Shown piece by piece: positions 18,543 through 27,511 of a DNA stretch of 64,000 nt. The DNA lies in the NCBI GenBank assembly GCA_045615885.1, contig JAZLFR010000061.1, forward strand, positions 62,001 through 126,000, written 5' to 3'. This DNA comes from UBA1765 sp045615885. GTDB lineage: Bacteria > Fibrobacterota > Fibrobacteria > Fibrobacterales > Fibrobacteraceae. Positions within the stretch are counted from its first letter, which is position 1, and every line of letters begins with the position of its first letter. Position numbers and translations under genes: made by a program. The notes under the pieces were generated by a model. That model saw nothing but the letters and a program-made list of their open reading frames with translations. It searched no databases and was not told where the DNA came from.

Positions 18543-18580
18543 TTAGTAGACAGTAATTAGTGGGAAGTCTACAGAAATAA

Positions 18581-18615
18581 ACTTCCTACTTCCTATTTCC
18601 TACTTCCTACTTCTT
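18581..18615. repeat. Heptanucleotide repeat tract 2
   Basis: Five 7-base units of consensus CTTCCTA (the third TTTCCTA, the last CTTCTTA) directly abut the tmk ATG. The preceding purine-rich stretch (18541-18575) is also 7-periodic (AATTAGT, GGGAAGT), giving a hairpin-capable mirror. Confidence 0.8.
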
Positions 18616-19245
18616 ATGAAAACTGCAAAACGCTTTTTTTCTCTTGAAGGCATTGACGGTTCCGGCAAGTCAACACAGATTGACATGCTCATAGCTTCGC
18701 TTGAGGCGGAGGGCTACTCCGTCGTAAAGCTCCGTGAGCCGGGTGGCGCAAAAATTTCGGAACGAATCCGCGAGTTGCTTCTGGACCCTAGTTTCAAGGG
18801 AATCATGAGCGACAAAACTGAACTGCTTCTGTACAATGCGGCACGCGCTCAGGTCATTGCAGAAATCATTCAGCCAGCTCTCGATGCAGGCAAGATTGTC
18901 ATTGCAGATCGTTTTGCATGGAGCACCTATGCCTACCAGGGTTTTGCCCGTGGCCTTGGCGTAGACCTTGTGCAGCGCCTCACGGAAATCACCTGCGGAA
19001 GCTGCTTCCCGGAACTTACCGTCGTCCTGGACATTTCTGTGGAGGCGAGCCGCGCCCGCACCGCAAAGCGTGGCGAAGCCCCCGACCGCCTAGAAAGCGA
19101 AAAGGCGGACTTCTTTGAACGCGTGCGCAAAGGCTACCTGGACGCTAGCGAAAAGTACCCGGACGAAGTCGTTGCCATCGATGCCGACCGCGCACCGGAA
19201 GAGGTATATAAAGACCTCTACGCCCTCGTCAAATCAAGGTTGTAA
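18616..19245 (+). CDS. tmk: Thymidylate kinase
   Basis: 209 residues. P-loop EGIDGSGKSTQ near residue 11, the dTMP-binding DRFAWSTYAYQGFARG and the LID region RGEAPDRLESEKADFF. It phosphorylates dTMP to dTDP with ATP. The ATG lies immediately after a heptad repeat tract, so there is no ordinary Shine-Dalgarno sequence; translation might use secA read-through or the repeat itself, which is odd for an essential gene. It converges with the pilin-like gene; an imperfect hairpin at 19285-19306 may end both. Confidence 0.95.
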   Translation: MKTAKRFFSLEGIDGSGKSTQIDMLIASLEAEGYSVVKLREPGGAKISERIRELLLDPSFKGIMSDKTELLLYNAARAQVIAEIIQPALDAGKIVIADRFAWSTYAYQGFARGLGVDLVQRLTEITCGSCFPELTVVLDISVEASRARTAKRGEAPDRLESEKADFFERVRKGYLDASEKYPDEVVAIDADRAPEEVYKDLYALVKSRL

Positions 19246-19313
19246 ATCAAAAATCTATAACTAGCGTGCACTACATTGCACAATGCCCCTCAATACTTTT
19301 TGAAGGGTAAAAG

Positions 19314-19919
19314 CTATTCTTCAAGCGGAATAAACTTAAAAGAAATCTGTGTCTTTTGGTTGCCCCATTTATCGCCACCGCGTGGAATATCCCCTGCAGC
19401 AACAGGTTTACCACGATAGGTATAAACCTTCACCGGATTATCACGACCTGCAGAATCAGTAGCAAGTACACAAATCTTGAAATGACCCTTTTCTTCCACA
19501 ATAAGAATCATCATATCCAATTGCTTTTTCCTTAGGACATTGCTTTGGTATATTGCAATCTTTCCAGAACTTCCACCATTATTTAACTCTATATAATTTT
19601 TACCGGCATTGGAGCGTATTGCCTCTAGAATCTTTTGCTGCAGTACATATTGACCATTTTTCGCATTTTCAACAGACCAGGAAACGCGAATGCGCATGAC
19701 CCGTTCCTCATTTTGTACAGTCTTGTCAAGCGCTTGCTGAAATGCATCATCTAGAGACGCTTCCAGAACAGCTGTATGGATAGCATCAAGCGACTGAATG
19801 TCATTTGCCATGCGCGCTGCTTCAGCCTGGTTAAATAGCTTAGGAACGGCAACAGACGCTAAAATTCCAATAATGACCACAACAATCATTATTTCGACCA
19901 GCGAAAAACCTTTTTTCAT
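19314..19919 (-). CDS. Type IV pilin-like / pseudopilin protein
   Basis: 201 residues from ATG 19919, chosen because GGAAA lies just upstream; ATG 19931 is possible. It opens MKKGFSLVEIMIVVVIIGIL, a class III signal cleaved after Gly4 by prepilin peptidase and methylated at Phe, with Glu5 of the mature form. The following helix and Gly/Ser-rich C-terminal part fit a pseudopilin of 190-200 residues. No pilus assembly genes are nearby, so this is an orphan minor pilin or secretion pseudopilin. Confidence 0.8.
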   Translation of the reverse strand: MKKGFSLVEIMIVVVIIGILASVAVPKLFNQAEAARMANDIQSLDAIHTAVLEASLDDAFQQALDKTVQNEERVMRIRVSWSVENAKNGQYVLQQKILEAIRSNAGKNYIELNNGGSSGKIAIYQSNVLRKKQLDMMILIVEEKGHFKICVLATDSAGRDNPVKVYTYRGKPVAAGDIPRGGDKWGNQKTQISFKFIPLEE

Positions 19920-20061
19920 ATTCGTTTCCATAATGAAATTAACATGAATAAAGATAAATTTTTCTGTGATGTTTTGCACCACTTATTTTAGTCGTTTACA
20001 AATCGTAATAGCCATAAATCATGATACACTTGCCACGGTGAGCTCAAAAAAGTGCATTTTA

Positions 20062-20091
20062 TTGGTTCACCTATCCCGATATTTATATACA
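20062..20091 (+). promoter_or_regulatory. Possible promoter of the GH10 xylanase gene
   Basis: TTGGTT (20062-20067), an 18-base spacer and TATACA (20086-20091), 65 bases before the start codon. Matches are moderate. Confidence 0.4.
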
Positions 20092-20155
20092 TTCAGCGCA
20101 AGTAGAAAGCCTTGATAGCAAAGGCTGCATGTTTATAACTTAATTGGGAGAACCT

Positions 20156-21799
20156 ATGCTAAGAAGATTTATTGCGACATCGGCACTTTTGGCTTCGGCA
20201 ACTGCTTTTGCCGGATTGCTTACTAACGGCGATTGTAGCTATGGCGACGGTGGCTGGTATGTTTGGAACAATCCGGATGGCCCGGGAAAGCTTACTCAAA
20301 AGCTCTGCGAAACTGGCCTTGGCGTAGATGGTTCCGAAGGCATTAGGCTCGAAGTTACATCTCTCCCGAACCCGAGTTGGGGTTTACAGCTCCAGCCGCC
20401 AAAGTGGCTTGCCGACTCCGCATATTATACCTTGACTTTCAAGGCTAAGGGTAATGTTCCTATAAATGCCATTATTCAGGGCGGCCAGCCGGACTGGCGT
20501 CAAAAGGAAAGCGCTTCCTTTATGCTCACGAACGAGTGGAAGGAATATTCCATGACATTCCTTGCCGACCAGAAGGGTTATGGCGTGAACAACATCACCT
20601 TCCATGTGGGCCTTGCAAAGGGCTGGCTGCAGATGGACGATGTTGAAGTTACCAGGGCCGACAACATGAATGATACTACCTGGTATGCAAACAATGCGGC
20701 CCGAATCGATAGCCTTCGCAAGCGTGACTTGACCTTGAATCTCCCGGATTCCATGAAGGGAGCAAGCGAAGTCAAGGTTGAACTTATGCGCCACGACTTC
20801 CCGTTCGGTACAGCTCTTGCATTGTACCCTTCCAAGGATAGCGTGGAACAGTGGTATCGCAAGACTGCAAATAAGTACTTCTGGTATGGCGTTCCGGAAA
20901 ACCAGTTCAAGTGGCCTGAATACGAACCAAAGAAAGGCAAGATCAAGCGCGACGAATTCAAGCAGTATCTTGACTATGTAAATGATTACAAGTGGGGCTT
21001 CCGCGCACACACATTGATGTGGGGCATTCAGGGCTATGGTTACGATAAGCACTTCAGCATGAGCGGAAGCTGCAAGGAAATCGGTCAAAAGCTCAAGGCC
21101 CGTATCGATCGCGACCTTAAGGAATACAAGGGCAAGATCAAGGAATACGATGTATGGAACGAAGCATTCCATGAACCGTTCGTATTTAACAAGTGCGGCT
21201 GGGATTTGCTCGACAGTGCTCATGTATGGGCACACCGCGCAGACCCTGATGCACGCCTCTTTGTCAACGAATACCAGGTTGTTTCTGCCGGCGAAACCGA
21301 ACGCCTTTATGACCTTGTAAAGGGCATGCTTGACCGTGGCGTTCCTGTACATGGTATCGGCGTGCAGTGCCACTTTGGCGACCGTGCAATCAACCCGGCA
21401 TTCATCAGGGCTCGTCTTGACCGCCTTGCTGAACTTGGCCTCCCTATCAAGGTAACTGAACTTGACTTTGGCGATTGGCAGAAGGGTTTGTACTTTGGCG
21501 AAGAAGAACAGGCTCGCCGCTACGAAATTGTGCTCCGTTCCTTCTTTAGCCACCCGGCAATCGAAGGTATTTTGCTCTGGGGCTTCTGGGATAACCGTCA
21601 CTGGGTAAAGAACGGCGGCATCATTGCTTCCGATGGCCGCGAAAAGCCGGCTGCAAAGTTGATTTACGACCTGTGGCACAAGGTTTGGACGACGAACGGA
21701 ACATTCAAGGCTGAAAACGATGTCGTGAAGTTCCGCGGTTACCCGGGCAAGTACAAGGTTACTGCCGGTGGAAAGTCCGCAGTGATGGAACTTAAGTAA
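20156..21799 (+). CDS. GH10 endo-beta-1,4-xylanase with N-terminal carbohydrate-binding domain
   Basis: 547 residues from ATG 20156 (GGGAG site; an in-frame TTG at 20144 is rejected). Signal peptide ending AFA. Residues about 20-175 form a CBM4/9-like beta-sandwich (GDGGWYVWNN..., WLQMDDVEV). Residues 190-510 are GH10: DVWNEAFHE holds the acid/base E336, and IKVTELDFGDW the nucleophile E435; HTLMWGIQGY and LLWGFWD are also conserved. The C-terminal about 35 residues look like a small sorting or secretion-tail domain. It cleaves xylan, with retention, outside the cell. Confidence 0.93.
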   Translation: MLRRFIATSALLASATAFAGLLTNGDCSYGDGGWYVWNNPDGPGKLTQKLCETGLGVDGSEGIRLEVTSLPNPSWGLQLQPPKWLADSAYYTLTFKAKGNVPINAIIQGGQPDWRQKESASFMLTNEWKEYSMTFLADQKGYGVNNITFHVGLAKGWLQMDDVEVTRADNMNDTTWYANNAARIDSLRKRDLTLNLPDSMKGASEVKVELMRHDFPFGTALALYPSKDSVEQWYRKTANKYFWYGVPENQFKWPEYEPKKGKIKRDEFKQYLDYVNDYKWGFRAHTLMWGIQGYGYDKHFSMSGSCKEIGQKLKARIDRDLKEYKGKIKEYDVWNEAFHEPFVFNKCGWDLLDSAHVWAHRADPDARLFVNEYQVVSAGETERLYDLVKGMLDRGVPVHGIGVQCHFGDRAINPAFIRARLDRLAELGLPIKVTELDFGDWQKGLYFGEEEQARRYEIVLRSFFSHPAIEGILLWGFWDNRHWVKNGGIIASDGREKPAAKLIYDLWHKVWTTNGTFKAENDVVKFRGYPGKYKVTAGGKSAVMELK

Positions 21800-21836
21800 A
21801 AATCGGCCATTTTTGTTGTGTAAAGCGACAAAGAAC

Positions 21837-21865
21837 TTGATTTTGCCTATTTTGTAGTATATATT
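21837..21865 (+). promoter_or_regulatory. Promoter of the SDR gene
   Basis: TTGATT (21837-21842), 17-base spacer, TATATT (21860-21865), 37 bases before the ATG; an AAGGA ribosome site follows. Confidence 0.6.
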
Positions 21866-21902
21866 CCATACTAGAACAGATTTTCAAAAAGGAATAAAAA
21901 AA

Positions 21903-22676
21903 ATGAAGAATTATTTCGATCTCTCCGGCCAGGTTGCAGTTGTTACTGGTTGCTCCACCGGTCTCGGCGTTCAGATGGCAAAGGCTCTCGCTAACCAGGG
22001 TGCAAAGATTGTTGCAATCGCTCGCCGTAAGGAAATGATTGACCAGGTTGCTGCTGAACTCACCGCTGAATTTGGCGTAGAAGCTATCGGAGTTCAGTGC
22101 GACATTACCGACACAGCCAAGGTTGAAGCTGCAGTTGACGAAATCCTCGCCAAGTTCGGCCGCATCGACATTCTCATCAACAACGCTGGTACCGGCGCTG
22201 TTGCTCCGGCAGAAGACATTACCGACGACCAGCTGAACCACGAAATGAACGTGGACCTGGGCGGCACCTTCAAGATGGCTCGCGCCGTCGCCAAGAAGGC
22301 AATGTTGCCTGCAAAGTATGGCCGTATCATCAACATCGCCTCCATGTACGGCCTTGTTGGTAACAAGATCTGCGGTTCCGCTCCGTACCACGCAGCCAAG
22401 GGTGCTGTCGTGAACTTGACCCGCGCTCTCGCCGCTGAATGGTCCAGCAAGGGCATCAACGTAAACGCAATCTGCCCGGGTTACTTCTACACCCCGCTCA
22501 CCAAGGAAACTCTGGATTCCGACTTCTTCCAGGCTAACGCCAAGACTATGATCCCGGCAGAACGCTATGGAAACGAAGGCGAACTGGACACCGCTGCAAT
22601 CTTCCTTGCTTCCAAGGCTTCCAGCTACGTTACCGGCATCATGGTTCCGGTTGACGGCGGCTACACCTGCATGTAG
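21903..22676 (+). CDS. Short-chain dehydrogenase/reductase (gluconate 5-dehydrogenase-like)
   Basis: 257 residues. Classical SDR: cofactor motif VTGCSTGLG, INNAGTG, catalytic Ser in INIASMYG, YHAAKG (Tyr and Lys), and C-terminal VTGIMVPVDGGYTCM. The ARRK after strand 2 suggests NADP(H). The closest familiar family is gluconate/2-dehydro-3-deoxy-gluconate 5-dehydrogenases, but substrate cannot be settled from sequence. It has its own promoter and terminator. Confidence 0.8.
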   Translation: MKNYFDLSGQVAVVTGCSTGLGVQMAKALANQGAKIVAIARRKEMIDQVAAELTAEFGVEAIGVQCDITDTAKVEAAVDEILAKFGRIDILINNAGTGAVAPAEDITDDQLNHEMNVDLGGTFKMARAVAKKAMLPAKYGRIINIASMYGLVGNKICGSAPYHAAKGAVVNLTRALAAEWSSKGINVNAICPGYFYTPLTKETLDSDFFQANAKTMIPAERYGNEGELDTAAIFLASKASSYVTGIMVPVDGGYTCM

Positions 22677-22723
22677 TTGACGGAGAAGCGGCCAGGTGCC
22701 AAGTGCATTTGGGCAAGGCTCAG

Positions 22724-22750
22724 AAAAGTGCGGCTTTAGCCGCACTTTTT
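22724..22750 (+). terminator. Terminator of the SDR gene
   Basis: Perfect 11-bp stem AAAAGTGCGGC/GCCGCACTTTT with a TTTA loop and T run. Confidence 0.92.
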
Positions 22751-22855
22751 GCATTTTTGCATCATAAAAAGATTGCCAGCAACATTGGGCGATAAACTGC
22801 ATTGTAATACGCATTGATTATTTTTATCTTTGTGCAAAATTCAAAAAAAGTTACG

Positions 22856-23866
22856 ATGCGCCAGAACCTGATTAAACGATTGCTCATTTTGACGGCACTT
22901 TTTGTGTCGTTTGCAATCGCACAGGAAAAAGCCGATTCAGCGCAGGTTGCAGGCGCTGCCGTGGCACCGGAAGAAACCGGCTGGAAGCTGCAAAGCGAAC
23001 GCAGCATTACCTTCGTCGACATATTTTTGCCGCACTACTCCCTAAAGCATTCCGATTCCTATCTCAGGGACTGGCCGTTCATTGAGTTTGCCATCCCGTT
23101 CTTTGCGTCCCAAAAATATACGGCAACACGCGATGTAAACAAGCTCGTAGGCTTGAAGGGCGAAGCTGCGGGCACACTTTCCGTTGTCGATCTGAGCGCC
23201 TCTGCAGAGGTCGGCTTTTCGTTAATCCACCTGCTTGAATTCAGTGTGCTCGGCAAAATTTCGACAGCCTGGAACTACGGCTACGAAACATCTTTCATGG
23301 GCCGTTACAATCCAAAGGAGCGCGATTTCGACAATGACATTTCGTTTACGGAATATATGTTCGATGTGCAATACAAGGGCGGCCTCACAATCCCTGTGCT
23401 AGCATTTTTGCCGAAATCGAACTGGACAAAAATCATTGTACGCACAGGCTACACGCTTGAATACCTGCACTACACGGGCGCTCGCGACGGTCAGCTTTGG
23501 CGTGCCGGCGTAGAGACGAGTGCAAACGGTTACAAGAGCTCGCAGAACATTACCATAATTTATATGCTGCCCTATGAGCACATAAAGATGTTCATGCTTT
23601 CGCTTGGCCGCACAGGCTTCTTGCACGATTCCGATTTTGACGAAGTCTACAAGCCCTATGATCCGGATTTCAAAACATACTCCGTCAATCCCATGCTGCA
23701 GTTTACGATCAATGCAAAATGGAGCGGCATGGCAATGGCGATGTTTGGCCGTGAACGCAAGTTTAAAAACGACGACTATTACACCAACGAACGATTCCTG
23801 CAGACGCGCGATGGACATGAATGGGCCTTCAAAATGGCCATGATCATGCTTACCTACAGGTTCTAG
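22856..23866 (+). CDS. Predicted outer-membrane beta-barrel protein, function unknown
   Basis: 336 residues from ATG 22856 (MRQNLIKRLL). Signal peptide ending near AIAQ. The rest alternates short amphipathic strands with turns (EVGFSLIHLLEFSVLGKIS, KIIVRTGYTLEYLHYT, ITIIYMLPYEHIKMFMLSLG) and ends in an aromatic-terminal strand MIMLTYRF, the usual barrel-assembly signal. I do not recognise a named family. It converges on the thioesterase gene with only 5 bases between stops. Confidence 0.65.
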   Translation: MRQNLIKRLLILTALFVSFAIAQEKADSAQVAGAAVAPEETGWKLQSERSITFVDIFLPHYSLKHSDSYLRDWPFIEFAIPFFASQKYTATRDVNKLVGLKGEAAGTLSVVDLSASAEVGFSLIHLLEFSVLGKISTAWNYGYETSFMGRYNPKERDFDNDISFTEYMFDVQYKGGLTIPVLAFLPKSNWTKIIVRTGYTLEYLHYTGARDGQLWRAGVETSANGYKSSQNITIIYMLPYEHIKMFMLSLGRTGFLHDSDFDEVYKPYDPDFKTYSVNPMLQFTINAKWSGMAMAMFGRERKFKNDDYYTNERFLQTRDGHEWAFKMAMIMLTYRF

Positions 23867-23871
23867 GTTTC

Positions 23872-24345
23872 TTATTCTTCTTCCAGTTCGCAACTTACGA
23901 ACGCGGCAGATTCCCTGTCGGTGTTCTTGACTGCGCTAAAGTAAACGAGGCTTGCCTGGGTGCATTTTTCGCCTGCGGCGTTGTAGAGTTCTGCGTCAAT
24001 GAAGACTACATTGCGCATCTGCCTTTGAATGCGGGCGCGCAGCGTGATGTGGTCGTCGAGCGTAGAAACCGGCTTCATGTATTTGATTTCCATCTTTGAG
24101 GTCACGCCGGTTGTCTGCAATTTGCGGAAGAGCACCCAGGAGGCGATTTCGTCAAGAAGCATGCCCTGCACGCCGCCATGCAAAGTGTCGAGCCACCCCT
24201 GGTGATCGTTTGTAGGCTTCCATTCGCACACGATGTCGTCACCATCTTCAAAGAAGCACATGTGCAAACCGAGCGGGTTGTTCGGGCTGCAGCCAATGCA
24301 GTTGTAACCAGCCAAATGTGCCCATGGATTCTTGATGCGTCTCAT
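23872..24345 (-). CDS. PaaI-like hot-dog thioesterase
   Basis: 157 residues. The hot-dog fold motif HGGVQGMLLDEIASW and the KMEIKYMKPV strand are typical of PaaI/4HBT-type acyl-CoA thioesterases, with the Asp/Glu in the helix as likely catalytic residue. N-terminal CIGCSPNNPLGLHM is a common opening of this subfamily. The acyl substrate is unknown. An AGAGG ribosome site precedes the ATG. Confidence 0.8.
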   Translation of the reverse strand: MRRIKNPWAHLAGYNCIGCSPNNPLGLHMCFFEDGDDIVCEWKPTNDHQGWLDTLHGGVQGMLLDEIASWVLFRKLQTTGVTSKMEIKYMKPVSTLDDHITLRARIQRQMRNVVFIDAELYNAAGEKCTQASLVYFSAVKNTDRESAAFVSCELEEE

Positions 24346-24580
24346 AAAATAACCTCTTGCTTGTAGCTTATGGCAACCTCCAGAAATTCAAGCTTCTCAA
24401 TGGTTCTTGGCATTTTGCCTGACCGAAGCAATTTTTTGAGGCCTCTCTACAATTTATGAAATTTTGGTTCTTGAAATGTAGCCCATTTGCCCCGAACGTC
24501 CCGTTTTTTTTGAAACAAAAAAAATCTGTTTTTGCAAAAGAGTTTTAGACTTACTAATTTTTATGCAATAGGAGATTTTT

Positions 24581-25921
24581 ATGTCAAAACTCATGCGTTC
24601 CATTTCTGGTATTCGTGGCATTGTTGGTGATACCCTTACCCCGCAGGTATTGCAGAGCCATGTCCGTGCTTTTATTGAAATTACCAAGGCAAAGAAAATT
24701 GTGATTGGCCGCGATAGCCGCCCGACAGGCGATGCCATCGTGCAGTATGTTTCTGGCATTTGCCGCCTTGCAGGTGTCGATGTCGTTGACGTCGGCCTTT
24801 CTACAACGCCGTCCGTTGAAATCCTTACCACAGAAAACAAGGCGGACGCAGGTATCATCATTACCGCTAGCCACAATCCGCTCGAATGGAACGCCCTCAA
24901 GTTCCTGAACAACAAGGGTCTTTTCCTTGGCCCAGACGATGTGAAGAAGCTCTTTGAACTTGCCGATGCGAACCAGTTCGATTACCCGGATTACCGCACC
25001 ATGGGCAAGTACGAAGTCCTGGCAGATGCAGACGGAGTGCATGTCGATGGCACGCTTGCAATCCCGTTCGTAGATGTCGAGGCCATCAGGGCAAAGAAGT
25101 TCAAGGTGGCAATCGACGCCGTGAATGGCGCTGGCAGCTACATTGTGCCGCGCCTGCTTGAGCAGCTTGGCTGCGAAGTGGTTCGCATTCATTGCGAACC
25201 GAACGGAACGTTCCCGCGCGGCGCAGAGCCGATTCCGGAACATTTGAACGACCTGCGTGAAGCAGTAAAGGCAAACGGCTGTGCCGTCGGCTTTGCTCTT
25301 GACCCAGATGCAGACCGTTGCGCCCTCGTGAGCGGCGAAGGCAAGAGCATTGGCGAAGAATACACGCTCGCCATTGCGACTGAAGAAGTGCTTAGCCAAA
25401 AGAAGGGTTCCGTTTGCGTCAACCTGAGTACGAGCCGCATGAACGAAGATGTTGCCGAAAAGTACGGCTGCAAGTTCAGCCGCGCAAAGGTCGGCGAAAT
25501 CAATGTTAGCTTGCAGATGATGGATGAAGGTTGCGTGATTGGCGGCGAAGGCAACGGCGGCGTGATCTTGCCGGCACTCCACTATGGTCGCGATTCCCTC
25601 GTGGCTGCGGCACTTGTGCTCAGCTGGATGGCACACCACGACGGCGGCCCGGAAAAGTTCGTAAAGGAAAATCCGAGTTACGCCATGCCAAAGAAAAAGT
25701 TTGAACTTGGCGACAAGAAGGTTGCTGATATCTTGCCGCTTGTCAAAAAGGAATTCGAGGGCTGGACAGAAGATACTCGCGACGGCCTATGGCTTGGTTC
25801 TGAAAAGTCCTGGGTGCATGTTCGTGCAAGCAACACGGAACCAGTGATTCGCGTGATTGCGGAAGCTCCGACTGCAGAAGAAGCCGAAAGCCTCTGCGCC
25901 CGCGTAGAAAAGCTGATTTAA
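24581..25921 (+). CDS. glmM: Phosphoglucosamine mutase / phosphohexomutase
   Basis: 446 residues of the alpha-D-phosphohexomutase superfamily. ITASHNPLEWNALK holds the phosphoserine S97, DPDADRCALV the Mg2+ site near residue 240, GGEGNGG the sugar-binding loop and RASNTEPVIRV the phosphate-binding C-terminal loop. The style is that of Bacteroidetes-type GlmM, converting glucosamine-6-P to glucosamine-1-P for peptidoglycan and LPS; phosphomannomutase is the alternative. Good AGGAGA ribosome site, terminator after the stop. Confidence 0.85.
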   Translation: MSKLMRSISGIRGIVGDTLTPQVLQSHVRAFIEITKAKKIVIGRDSRPTGDAIVQYVSGICRLAGVDVVDVGLSTTPSVEILTTENKADAGIIITASHNPLEWNALKFLNNKGLFLGPDDVKKLFELADANQFDYPDYRTMGKYEVLADADGVHVDGTLAIPFVDVEAIRAKKFKVAIDAVNGAGSYIVPRLLEQLGCEVVRIHCEPNGTFPRGAEPIPEHLNDLREAVKANGCAVGFALDPDADRCALVSGEGKSIGEEYTLAIATEEVLSQKKGSVCVNLSTSRMNEDVAEKYGCKFSRAKVGEINVSLQMMDEGCVIGGEGNGGVILPALHYGRDSLVAAALVLSWMAHHDGGPEKFVKENPSYAMPKKKFELGDKKVADILPLVKKEFEGWTEDTRDGLWLGSEKSWVHVRASNTEPVIRVIAEAPTAEEAESLCARVEKLI

Positions 25922-25942
25922 AAAAGAATCAGCTTTTAAAAT

Positions 25943-25970
25943 TAGGCCCCTTTTTAGGGGCTATTTTTTT
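25943..25970 (+). terminator. Terminator of glmM
   Basis: TAGGCCCC and GGGGCTA around a T-rich loop, followed by seven Ts; only 10 bases before the next start codon. Confidence 0.85.
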
Positions 25971-25979
25971 GGAGATTTT

Positions 25980-26588
25980 ATGGGAAAGCATTTTAAGCTT
26001 GTGCTTACTTTAATTATGCTTTTAACGGCGTTTTCTTTTGCTGAAGAAGATTCTGTTTTAAAGGATTCCCGTGATAGCCAGGAATACAAAACCGTAAAAA
26101 TCGGATCGCAGATTTGGATGGCAGAGAATTTAAACTTTGCAGCAGAAGAAAGCTTTTGTTACACTCGCTTTAATTATGATTGCAGAAAGTACGGTCGCTT
26201 TTATACTTGGGATGTTGCACAGAATGTTTGCCCCACTGGTTGGCACTTGCCTACGGCCGTGGAATTTGATCAGCTTGTAGCAGATGTCGGTGGTAAGGAT
26301 TCTGCTGGAGTCAAGTTGAAATCGGCCGAAGGATGGAGCCATTATGGCAACGGTTCCGATGAATATGGCTTTAATGCAACACCTTCGGGCTTTCGCGATT
26401 ACCGCGGACGCTTTGATCGCCAGACAATGTATGCGTACTTGTGGAGCGCTACGGAAGATGGTGCAGTGTCTGCACAAAGTAAAAAGGCGATCGGCATTCA
26501 CATGATGGCCGGCAGGAACGATGTTTCTGTTTACCCTTACGCAAAAGATTTCGGGCTGTCTGTAAGGTGCGTGAAAAATACAGATTGA
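25980..26588 (+). CDS. Exported FISUMP-domain protein
   Basis: 202 residues. Signal peptide ending FSFAEE. The rest is one FISUMP domain, recognised by D.RD...YKTVKIGSQIWMAENLNF, CPTGWHLPTAVEFDQL, GFNATPSGFRDYRG, YLWSATE and final LSVRCVK. The function of FISUMP domains is unknown; they are numerous in Fibrobacter and probably surface-exposed. It starts 10 bases after the glmM terminator T run. Debris of other genes follows its stop. Confidence 0.85.
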   Translation: MGKHFKLVLTLIMLLTAFSFAEEDSVLKDSRDSQEYKTVKIGSQIWMAENLNFAAEESFCYTRFNYDCRKYGRFYTWDVAQNVCPTGWHLPTAVEFDQLVADVGGKDSAGVKLKSAEGWSHYGNGSDEYGFNATPSGFRDYRGRFDRQTMYAYLWSATEDGAVSAQSKKAIGIHMMAGRNDVSVYPYAKDFGLSVRCVKNTD

Positions 26589-26602
26589 TCAATAACGGTA
26601 AA

Positions 26603-26626
26603 GAAGATATCGCGGATTACGCCCCC
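26603..26626 (+). pseudogene. Short remnant resembling the acidic ORF at 37178
   Basis: 24 bases match 37277-37300 with four differences, encoding EDIADYAPSI against EDIEDYAPTI. It has no start codon and runs out of frame into the next remnant. The match is short, so common origin is possible rather than certain. Confidence 0.35.
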
Positions 26627-26663
26627 AGCATCTTCAAGACGCTTGACATGGCGGTATGCAAGT

Positions 26664-26789
26664 TCCTTTGCCGACGTGGTGTTTTCTGCGGATTTTGAAA
26701 ATCGCACTGTCGGCCAGTACACCAATGCGATGGCCCAGGAGGACTTCCCTAAAAAAGCGGGCGTTTCTAGCTGGTATGCCATGGAGCAG
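26664..26789 (+). pseudogene. Fragment of a PL14-like gene
   Basis: 126 bases without gaps match 33283-33408 at about 91 percent (11 differences counted by eye), covering the end of the signal peptide and the first about 40 residues of the mature PL14-like protein (SFADVVFSADFENR...WYAMEQ). A stop codon follows directly. There is no start codon or signal-peptide N-terminus, so it is a dead copy. The rest of 26589-26886 holds no intact gene. Confidence 0.85.
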
Positions 26790-26886
26790 CAATAAAATTC
26801 TTCACGATGGATTCAGCAATGAGCTTGCGGGGAAACGTCGCCGTATGCAAAGGTAGGTTTGCTACACCTGTATGTTTAGGCGTGAT

Positions 26887-27507
26887 TTAAGGTTCTCCAC
26901 CATAAATCACTTGGTTCCCTTTGGCATCCTCAAAGATAATGTTGCCGTTTTTGTTGCTCACCTTGTATTTAGGTTTGTGACTCTGAATTTTACCATCGGC
27001 AATGCTGTAAAGATTTCCTTTATAATTCAGATAGTTTCCCATGATCGTTGCTGTTGATTCTGTATTGCAATTCCCGATTTCAAGAGTGTCCCTAACAGAT
27101 CCACCTTTCATAAGGATAAAGCCACAATCACGGTCATTTTCATCAAGCCAAATGAAATCCGCGCTGTATGCATCGTTTTTAGCAAGTTCATCTGAAGAAG
27201 ACCACGCTCTCCCTCTTTTCAGGGAATCCATTCGAACTTCGTAAAAGTGTGTAGAAACATCCCTGCTAAAATCATCGTCATCATAACCCATAAAATGATG
27301 ACAATCGATATATCCACTTTCTACAAAGGTTACCTCAACAACGGCCGTTGAATCATCCTTGACTCCAATGAGGGTCCATCTGTAATATTCATCTGTTACT
27401 ACATGGGTATCCATATAGCAACCGCTGACAAATACAGAAGCAAACATAACCACAAAAAGCAATGCCAATGAATTTGCCTTTACCATCAAGATGTTTCTAC
27501 AGGTCAT
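26887..27507 (-). CDS. Lipoprotein of unknown function
   Basis: 206 residues from ATG 27507, which has GAGG upstream and lies 4 bases after the stop of the preceding lipoprotein gene; ATG 27486 is an alternative. The lipobox is VSGC. The body has no domain I recognise; it is rich in Asp and Ser with Cys pairs. It is the third gene of the lipoprotein operon 32562-26887 and probably works with the two larger proteins. Confidence 0.6.
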   Translation of the reverse strand: MTCRNILMVKANSLALLFVVMFASVFVSGCYMDTHVVTDEYYRWTLIGVKDDSTAVVEVTFVESGYIDCHHFMGYDDDDFSRDVSTHFYEVRMDSLKRGRAWSSSDELAKNDAYSADFIWLDENDRDCGFILMKGGSVRDTLEIGNCNTESTATIMGNYLNYKGNLYSIADGKIQSHKPKYKVSNKNGNIIFEDAKGNQVIYGGEP

Positions 27508-27511
27508 AAAT

